A stretch of DNA of 5,323 nucleotides from Bacteroidales bacterium (lineage in GTDB: Bacteria > Bacteroidota > Bacteroidia > Bacteroidales > GCA-2748055): the NCBI GenBank assembly GCA_024763595.1, contig JANTFK010000273.1, positions 1 to 5,323 on the forward strand. Direction: 5' to 3'. A program made the position numbers and the translations under genes. Position 1 is the first letter of the stretch. Each line of letters begins with the position of its first letter. Positions 1 to 5,323 of this stretch are shown here, in pieces. Below the pieces are notes generated by a model that was not told the DNA's origin, did no database searches, and saw only the letters and a list, made by a program, of their open reading frames with translations.

Positions 1-3000
1 GTGAGATCAACACCATAAAAGGGAACCGGTTCTGGATGCAAGCAAGGGAGTCCATCCTGAAATCGGATGTTCTGGGGGACCTGGATAAGATCTATCCGGT
101 GATCGAACCCGATAAGAGCGATTCCGCATCACTCGATAATGTGCTGGAGTTTCTGGTGATGAGCGGAAAATCGCTCCCGTATGCCATGTCCATCCTGATC
201 CCGGAATCCTGGAACGAAAAAAACCCCATCTCGCCCGAGCTCAAAGCGTTCTATCAGTACCACTCCACTTTCATGGAGCCATGGGACGGCCCCGCATCTT
301 TAATTTTCAGTGACGGCAGGTACATCGGGGGCATGCTGGACCGGAACGGCCTGCGCCCTTCACGTTACATCATTACCAAAGACGACCTGATGGTCATGGG
401 ATCGGAAGTTGGTGTCCAGACCTTCAAACCGGAGGAGATCAAGGAAAAAGGAAGGCTTCAACCGGGGAAGATCATGATGGTGGATGTACAGGAGGGAAAA
501 GTCTACCGCGATGATGAGCTGAAAGCCCGGCTTGCTTCCCTGCATCCCTATATAAACTGGATAAGGAAGAACATGGTCAAACTGGAAGAGATCCAGACCG
601 GTAACATCATACCTCCCGGACTGGGAGATGATTATAATAAATACCTCACCTCCTTTAATTACAGCCGGGAGGACATTGAAAGCATCATCAGGCCCATGGC
701 CGAATCGGCAAAAGAGCCCATTGGTTCCATGGGGAATGATGTTCCCACCACTGTCCTGAGTAAAAAACCTTACAGGCTTTTCAATTATTTTAAACAGCTC
801 TTTGCACAGGTAACCAACCCTGCCATCGACCCTATCCGGGAAGAGATGGTTATGACACTGACCGGATACCTGGGTTCGCTACAAACCAATGTCCTGGATA
901 AATCGCCGGATCATGTTAAAATGGTAATGTTTAAGAGCCCGGTGATTAACAACACCTATTTCCAGGTGGTAAAAGGACTCAGGTACAAAGGATTCTCCCA
1001 CAGGGTAATCCAGATGCATTTTGATGCCGGCAAGGGAACCAGGGGATTGGAAGAGGCGGTGCAACATATCTGCAAACAGGCCGAAGAAGCTGTAGATGCA
1101 AAGAATAACTATATTATTCTGTCGGATCGTGGAATCAGTAAGAAGATGGCCCCGATCCCTTCACTCTTGGCTGTTTCAGCCGTTCATCATCACCTGATCA
1201 AGCGCCGCAAACGCATGCAGATCGATATTGTGGTAGAATCGGCCGAACCGAGAGAGGTGATGCATTTTGCACTGCTTTTCGGATATGGTGCCAGCATCAT
1301 CAATCCTTACATGAGCTTTGCCATCATCGAACAACTGGTCGGGGAAAGGGTGATCCAGCAGGATTTTGATAAGGCCCAGGAAAACTACATTCACGCCATC
1401 AACAAAGGGCTGCTCAAGATCCTTTCAAAAATGGGTATCAGCACATTACGTAGCTACCGGTCCGCCCAGATCTTTGAAGCCATCGGACTTCATACGGATG
1501 TTATCAATAACTATTTTGAAGGAACTGTCTCCAGGATCGGCGGGATCGGAATGGATGAAATTGCCGAAGAGGCATTGATCCCTCATCGACGAGCTTTTAC
1601 GGAGACGGGAAATGTGCATTCCCTGATCCTCACCGAAGGTGTCTACTCCTACCGTAAGTATGGCGAACACCATGCATGGAACCCGGAATCGGTTGCCCTG
1701 CTTCAATGGTCTACCCGGAACAACGATTATAACAAATACAAGGAGTATGCAGCCCTGGTCGATTGCGAAACAACCCGGCCTGCGTTCCTCCGGGGGCTCC
1801 TTACCTATAAAAGGAACCCGATCCCCCTGGAAGAGGTCGAACCCGTGGAAACGATCATGAAGCGCTTCGTAACAGGAGCCATGTCATACGGATCCATCAG
1901 CAGGGAAGCACATGAAGCCCTGGCCATTGCCATGAACCGTATTGGCGGAAGAAGCAACACAGGGGAAGGCGGAGAGGACCCGGTACGCTTTAAACCCATG
2001 AAAAATGGTGACTCCAGGCGCAGTGCCATTAAACAGGTTGCCAGCGGAAGATTCGGGGTCACCACACAATACCTGGTCAATGCCGATGAGATCCAGATCA
2101 AAGTGGCCCAGGGAGCTAAACCGGGTGAAGGAGGACAGTTGCCGGGACATAAAGTGGATAAGATCATCGCCAGGACCCGCTATTCAATTCCGGGAATAAC
2201 GCTGATCTCACCCCCTCCCCATCATGATATCTATTCCATTGAGGACCTGGCACAGTTAATCTTTGATCTGAAGAATGTAAATCCTGATGCAAACATATCG
2301 GTTAAACTGGTATCTGAAACAGGAGTAGGGACCATTGCCGCCGGTGTGGCCAAAGCATCCGCTGACCTGATCACAATCAGCGGCGCAGAAGGCGGAACAG
2401 GAGCCAGCCCCGCCTCCTCCATCAAACATGCCGGGTTGCCACTGGAGATCGGGCTGGCAGAAACCCAGCAAACCCTGGTGATGAATAACCTCCGGAAAAG
2501 AGTTGTTCTGCAGGCTGACGGACAGATGAAAACCGGACGGGATGTGATCATCACTGCCCTGATGGGTGCAGAGGAATTTGGTTTTGCCACCAGTGCACTG
2601 GTGGTACTGGGTTGTGTGATGATGCGAAAATGCCACATGAATACATGCCCGGTAGGGGTTGCTACCCAGGACCCGGAATTACGTAAACGGTTTCGAGGAA
2701 AAGCCGATTTTGTGGAAAATTATTTCCGTTTTGTGGCTTCCGAAGTGCGTGAATACCTGGCCGATCTGGGGTTCAGAACCTTTGAGGAGATCGTTGGGAG
2801 GTCGGATCTGCTTATGCGGGATGAAGCGGTTTCACACTGGAAAACCCGGAAGCTGGACCTGAGTGATCTGACCACCTTCCTGCCGGCTGCAAAGAAAAAT
2901 TCACTGCACAGGGTGGAACGGCAACATCACAAGATCGAAAATGTTATTGACCACATATTGATTGAAAAAGCTGAACGGGCCATTGAGAAAAAAGAGCCGG

Positions 3001-3791
3001 TAACGATTCATATGCCCATAAAGAATACGGACCGTACCACCGGTGCCATGCTTTCCGGAAAGATAGCCAGGCAATATGGCAGTAAGGGTCTCCCGGACGG
3101 AACCATCAAAGCCCGGTTTGCAGGCTCGGCCGGTCAGAGTTTTGGGGCTTTCCTGGTCCCGGGTGTGGAATTCTACCTGGAGGGGGACACCAATGATTAT
3201 TTGGGTAAGGGCCTGGCAGGAGGACGTATTATCGTTGTTCCTCCGGAAGGATCCACCTTTGCATCGGATCAGAATATCATTATCGGAAATACGGTCCTGT
3301 ACGGGGCCACCATGGGAGAGATCTTCATCTCCGGAGTGGCCGGGGAGCGTTTTGGGGTCAGGAACAGCGGGGCCATTGCTGTAGTGGAAGGCGTAGGGGA
3401 CCACTGTTGTGAATACATGACAGGCGGTCGTGTGGTGGTACTGGGTAAAACCGGGCGGAACTTTGCAGCTGGCATGAGTGGTGGCATCGCCTATGTGTTG
3501 GATGAAGAGGGGGATTTTGATTACTACTGCAATATGGGTATGGTTGAACTCTCCCTGGTGGAGGATTTGAATGACCAGAAGGAGCTGACCGATTTAATTT
3601 CCAGGCACTACGAACTGACCGGTAGCCGGATAGCTGAAAAGATCCTCTCCGACATAGAGCGATACATGGAACGTTTTATCAAGGTCATTCCATATGAATA
3701 TAAGAAAGTGCTGCAGGAGATTCAGCTGGAAGAGATCAATAAAAAACTGGCTGGTGTGGAGAAAGATGTGGAAATGATTGGAGATGTATAA
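1..3791 (+). CDS. gltB: Glutamate synthase (NADPH) large/alpha subunit, 5'-truncated by the window edge
   Basis: GltB makes glutamate from glutamine and 2-oxoglutarate in the cytoplasm, using electrons delivered by GltD. The reading frame is open from the left edge: bases 3-35 encode EINTIKGNRFW directly before the first ATG at 36, matching the family's conserved NGEIN...GNR segment. The ATG at 36 is therefore internal. About 230 residues, including the catalytic N-terminal Cys of the amidotransferase, lie upstream. Counting the Met at 36 as residue 1: the rest of the class II glutaminase domain runs to about 190, with the SDS Asp (29) matching the glutamine-binding Asp. The central domain is about 190-550. 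The FMN synthase domain is about 550-950, with GEGGQLPGHK (697-706), loop-4 Glu736 and SGAEGGTGASP (782-792). The 3Fe-4S ligands are Cys860, Cys866 and Cys871 (CX5CX4C). The Gly-rich beta-helix domain is about 985-1180. The 1262 visible residues plus the missing part give roughly 1490, normal for the family. No frameshift or missing key residue is seen. The gene ends in TAA, 11 bases before gltD, which points to the NADPH type rather than the ferredoxin type. Confidence 0.97.
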   Translation, partial: EINTIKGNRFWMQARESILKSDVLGDLDKIYPVIEPDKSDSASLDNVLEFLVMSGKSLPYAMSILIPESWNEKNPISPELKAFYQYHSTFMEPWDGPASLIFSDGRYIGGMLDRNGLRPSRYIITKDDLMVMGSEVGVQTFKPEEIKEKGRLQPGKIMMVDVQEGKVYRDDELKARLASLHPYINWIRKNMVKLEEIQTGNIIPPGLGDDYNKYLTSFNYSREDIESIIRPMAESAKEPIGSMGNDVPTTVLSKKPYRLFNYFKQLFAQVTNPAIDPIREEMVMTLTGYLGSLQTNVLDKSPDHVKMVMFKSPVINNTYFQVVKGLRYKGFSHRVIQMHFDAGKGTRGLEEAVQHICKQAEEAVDAKNNYIILSDRGISKKMAPIPSLLAVSAVHHHLIKRRKRMQIDIVVESAEPREVMHFALLFGYGASIINPYMSFAIIEQLVGERVIQQDFDKAQENYIHAINKGLLKILSKMGISTLRSYRSAQIFEAIGLHTDVINNYFEGTVSRIGGIGMDEIAEEALIPHRRAFTETGNVHSLILTEGVYSYRKYGEHHAWNPESVALLQWSTRNNDYNKYKEYAALVDCETTRPAFLRGLLTYKRNPIPLEEVEPVETIMKRFVTGAMSYGSISREAHEALAIAMNRIGGRSNTGEGGEDPVRFKPMKNGDSRRSAIKQVASGRFGVTTQYLVNADEIQIKVAQGAKPGEGGQLPGHKVDKIIARTRYSIPGITLISPPPHHDIYSIEDLAQLIFDLKNVNPDANISVKLVSETGVGTIAAGVAKASADLITISGAEGGTGASPASSIKHAGLPLEIGLAETQQTLVMNNLRKRVVLQADGQMKTGRDVIITALMGAEEFGFATSALVVLGCVMMRKCHMNTCPVGVATQDPELRKRFRGKADFVENYFRFVASEVREYLADLGFRTFEEIVGRSDLLMRDEAVSHWKTRKLDLSDLTTFLPAAKKNSLHRVERQHHKIENVIDHILIEKAERAIEKKEPVTIHMPIKNTDRTTGAMLSGKIARQYGSKGLPDGTIKARFAGSAGQSFGAFLVPGVEFYLEGDTNDYLGKGLAGGRIIVVPPEGSTFASDQNIIIGNTVLYGATMGEIFISGVAGERFGVRNSGAIAVVEGVGDHCCEYMTGGRVVVLGKTGRNFAAGMSGGIAYVLDEEGDFDYYCNMGMVELSLVEDLNDQKELTDLISRHYELTGSRIAEKILSDIERYMERFIKVIPYEYKKVLQEIQLEEINKKLAGVEKDVEMIGDV

Positions 3792-3802
3792 TTCTGAATA
3801 TT
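3780..3802 (+). promoter_or_regulatory. gltB-gltD junction and gltD translation-initiation region
   Basis: Only 11 bases (3792-3802) separate the gltB stop from the gltD ATG, and they contain no hairpin or promoter-like sequence, so the two genes are almost certainly co-transcribed. The only purine-rich Shine-Dalgarno-like string is GGAG at 3780-3783, inside the end of gltB. It ends 19 bases before the ATG, which is too far for a standard ribosome binding site. The bases just before the ATG are AT-rich (TTCTGAATATT). AT-rich leaders without a Shine-Dalgarno are common in Bacteroidota, which fits. Translational coupling with gltB termination is also possible. Confidence 0.45.
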
Positions 3803-5227
3803 ATGGGTGATCCAAAAGGATTTTTAAAAATAGGCAGGAAACCTGCTGGTAACAGGCCGTTACTGGAGCGTATCAGCGATTATAGTGAGGTCGAGCAGGT
3901 GCTCAATTCGGAAGACCGCCAACTGCAGGCCTCCAGGTGTATGGATTGCGGAATCCCGTTCTGTCACTGGGGTTGTCCGGTGGACAACCTGATCCCTGAG
4001 TGGAACGACCTGCTCTACCGGGGCAACTGGAAAGGGGCTTCCGAGCGGCTCCATTCTACCAATAACTTCCCCGAATTCACCGGCAGGATCTGCCCAGCCC
4101 CCTGTGAACATGCCTGCGTACTGAACATTGACGGGGAACCGGTGACCATCAGGGAAAATGAAGTGGCCATCGTAGAAAAGGCCTTTGCTGAAGGATATAT
4201 TAAACCGGTCCCGCCCACGGTGCGAACCGATAAAAAGGTGGCCGTGATCGGAAGCGGACCGGCAGGTATGGCCGCTGCAGATCAACTTAACAAAGCCGGG
4301 CACAGCGTCACCCTTTTCGAAAAAGATGAAAAGGCCGGCGGATTGCTCCGTTTTGGGATTCCCGATTTTAAACTCAACAAACGCACCATTGACCGCAGGC
4401 TTGAGCTTATGGTTGCTGAAGGTGTGGAACTGAAGACGGGGAGTGAGGTAGGCAGGGAGATTGCTGCAACTACATTACTGGAAACATACGATGCCGTATG
4501 CCTGGCCATTGGGTCCATGCAGCCCAGGGACCTGCAGGTAAAAGGGCGCGAGCTGGATGGTATCTATTTCGCCATGGATTACCTGGCACAACAAAACAGG
4601 GTCAACGACGGAGTTTATGTGGCCTATGACAACCGGATTACGGCCGAGGGCCGTAAAGTACTAGTTATCGGTGGAGGCGATACGGGATCCGACTGTGTGG
4701 GTACAGCCATACGGCAGGGTGCAGAAAGCGTAACACAGATAGAGATTATGCCCAAACCACCCGCGGAACGGGATAAGGACAATCCCTGGCCCTATTATGC
4801 CAAAACCCTCAAAACCTCCACATCCCATGAGGAGGGGTGTGAACGAATGTGGAGTCTCTCCACCCTGCGTTTTATCGGCATGCAGCACCGGGTGACCCAT
4901 GCTGAAGTCCAGGAGGTGAAATGGGCCCATAAAAACGGAAGTTACACAATGGTTCCCAAACCCGGAACCGAACGCCAGATTGAAGCGGACCTGATTCTCC
5001 TGGCCATGGGTTTTGTTCATCCGGTGCATGAAGGGCTCCTTGCAGAACTGGATATCTCACTGAACCCTGCCAGGAATGTACAGGTAGATGTGCAAATGCA
5101 GACCAGTATTGAGAAAATCTTCGCAGCCGGTGATGCAGTGAGCGGTGCCAGCCTGGTGGTGCATGCCATCGCTTCAGGCCGGAAAGCGGCCATGAGAATT
5201 GATGAGTTTCTAAAAAAGGCGGAATAG
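3803..5227 (+). CDS. gltD: Glutamate synthase (NADPH) small/beta subunit
   Basis: GltD oxidises NADPH at FAD and relays electrons to GltB. It is complete at 474 residues, the usual size. The ATG start is supported by the family-typical opening MGDPKGFLKIGRKPAGNRP. The N-terminal iron-sulfur domain has a first cluster motif with Cys46, Cys49, Cys54 and Cys58 (CX2CX4CX3C). A second motif has Cys97, Cys101 and Cys105 (CX3CX3C) after FPEFTGR. The second set shows only three Cys, so the fourth ligand is probably not a Cys; Glu120 is a candidate by analogy with the Gln ligand in dihydropyrimidine dehydrogenase (inference). The FAD-binding dinucleotide fold starts with VIGSGPAG (148-155), with an acidic residue at Glu173. 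The NADPH-binding fold has VIGGGDTG (288-295). Then come NPWP (327-330), TSTSHEEG (338-345), AMGFVHPVHEG (401-411) and the C-terminal FAD motif IFAAGDAVSGASLVVHAIASGR (439-460). Related paralogues share this fold (NfnB/SudA-like, AegA, PreT), but direct linkage to gltB and the GltD-type HEEG and FVHPVHEG motifs make this GltD. It ends in TAG. Confidence 0.97.
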   Translation: MGDPKGFLKIGRKPAGNRPLLERISDYSEVEQVLNSEDRQLQASRCMDCGIPFCHWGCPVDNLIPEWNDLLYRGNWKGASERLHSTNNFPEFTGRICPAPCEHACVLNIDGEPVTIRENEVAIVEKAFAEGYIKPVPPTVRTDKKVAVIGSGPAGMAAADQLNKAGHSVTLFEKDEKAGGLLRFGIPDFKLNKRTIDRRLELMVAEGVELKTGSEVGREIAATTLLETYDAVCLAIGSMQPRDLQVKGRELDGIYFAMDYLAQQNRVNDGVYVAYDNRITAEGRKVLVIGGGDTGSDCVGTAIRQGAESVTQIEIMPKPPAERDKDNPWPYYAKTLKTSTSHEEGCERMWSLSTLRFIGMQHRVTHAEVQEVKWAHKNGSYTMVPKPGTERQIEADLILLAMGFVHPVHEGLLAELDISLNPARNVQVDVQMQTSIEKIFAAGDAVSGASLVVHAIASGRKAAMRIDEFLKKAE

Positions 5228-5235
5228 GTAAAAAA

Positions 5236-5265
5236 TTGCTATTTCTTTCACTACCCCTATATTTT
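5236..5265 (+). promoter_or_regulatory. Weak Bacteroidota-like promoter candidate
   Basis: ATTG ending at 5238 is followed, after 19 bases, by TATATTTT (5258-5265). This resembles the known Bacteroidota sigma factor consensus TTTG-N19-21-TAnnTTTG, with one mismatch in each element. It would drive a gene beyond the right edge. The region is so AT-rich that chance matches are likely, and it overlaps the first hairpin. Confidence 0.2.
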
Positions 5266-5274
5266 AATGGGGTA
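5252..5274 (+). terminator. Possible weak hairpin terminator after gltD
   Basis: TACCCC (5252-5257) pairs with GGGGTA (5269-5274) to form a 6-bp stem around an 11-base AT-rich loop, starting 24 bases after the gltD stop. The sequence that follows, TTAATTGG, is not a proper U-tract, so this is a weak intrinsic terminator at best. It may be only an inverted repeat. Its right arm also pairs with a sequence further downstream, so the two structures exclude each other. Confidence 0.3.
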
Positions 5275-5311
5275 TTAATTGGTATCTTATAAATTTTATG
5301 CAATATACCCC
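5269..5311 (+). repeat. Larger imperfect inverted repeat downstream of gltD
   Basis: GGGGTAT (5269-5275) pairs with ATACCCC (5305-5311), and after a 2-base bulge (5276-5277) ATTG (5278-5281) pairs with CAAT (5301-5304). This gives 11 bp with one bulge around a 19-base AT-rich loop. It uses the same GGGGTA arm as the smaller upstream hairpin. It could act as a bidirectional transcription barrier or mRNA 3'-end stabiliser, or be a palindromic intergenic repeat; the sequence does not decide. Confidence 0.4.
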
Positions 5312-5323
5312 CTAATATATAGG

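Noticed and set aside
1805..2167. 120-residue open frame on the - strand inside gltB
   Set aside because: It lies wholly opposite the strongly conserved FMN domain of gltB, its translation shows no recognisable domain, and it overlaps another - strand frame. It is a shadow of gltB.
2231..2638. 135-residue open frame on the - strand, with a second overlapping one at 2256-2636
   Set aside because: Two overlapping antisense frames opposite the conserved loop-4 to 3Fe-4S region are expected from codon bias. Neither has a start context or a recognisable motif.
2901..3404. 167-residue open frame on the - strand, the longest antisense frame
   Set aside because: It is opposite the Gly-rich C-terminal domain of gltB, where GGN codons give few antisense stops. 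The predicted protein has no domain-like pattern.
1..3791. Ferredoxin-dependent glutamate synthase as an alternative for the large subunit
   Set aside because: The large protein alone does not separate the two types easily, but a gltD gene 11 bases downstream indicates the NADPH-dependent two-subunit enzyme.
3860..4303. 147-residue open frame on the - strand opposite the start of gltD
   Set aside because: It is opposite the conserved iron-sulfur and FAD-binding region of gltD and has no recognisable motif.
5290..5297. TAAATTTT as a second TAnnTTTG-like promoter element
   Set aside because: No TTTG-like element lies at the required distance upstream (around 5267-5270 reads ATGG), and such matches are common in AT-rich DNA.
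4872..5303. 143-residue open frame on the - strand that starts in the intergenic tail
   Set aside because: Its start is outside gltD, which made it worth a look, but most of it is antisense to the conserved C-terminus of gltD and the sequence is low in hydrophobic core pattern with no known domain.

Overview
The window carries one ordinary metabolic operon, gltB-gltD, on the + strand. It encodes the large (alpha) and small (beta) subunits of NADPH-dependent glutamate synthase (GOGAT). gltB is cut by the left edge of the window: its frame is open to base 1 and reads a conserved GEINT...GNR segment before the first in-window ATG, so about 230 N-terminal residues lie upstream. gltD is complete. 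I found no mobile element, RNA gene, CRISPR array or defence-type system, and no sign of an undescribed system.

Layout: 1-3791 is gltB (class II glutamine amidotransferase remainder, central domain, FMN/3Fe-4S synthase domain, C-terminal beta-helix domain). 3792-3802 is an 11-base intercistronic gap with no terminator. 3803-5227 is gltD (N-terminal double [4Fe-4S] domain, then FAD- and NADPH-binding domains). 5228-5323 is an AT-rich non-coding tail with several TACCCC/GGGGTA inverted repeats that can form competing hairpins. It also holds a weak match to a Bacteroidota-type promoter.

How the genes work together (family knowledge): GltD oxidises NADPH at its FAD and passes electrons through [4Fe-4S] clusters to the 3Fe-4S cluster and FMN of GltB. 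GltB hydrolyses glutamine in its N-terminal domain and channels the ammonia to 2-oxoglutarate on FMN, giving two glutamates. With glutamine synthetase this is the main route of ammonium assimilation when ammonium is scarce.

Organism: probably a member of the Bacteroidota. The reasons are moderate GC in the genes, a very AT-rich intergenic region, no convincing Shine-Dalgarno sequence at a good distance before gltD, and the general look of the GltB and GltD sequences. This is an inference without any database comparison, and no genus can be named.
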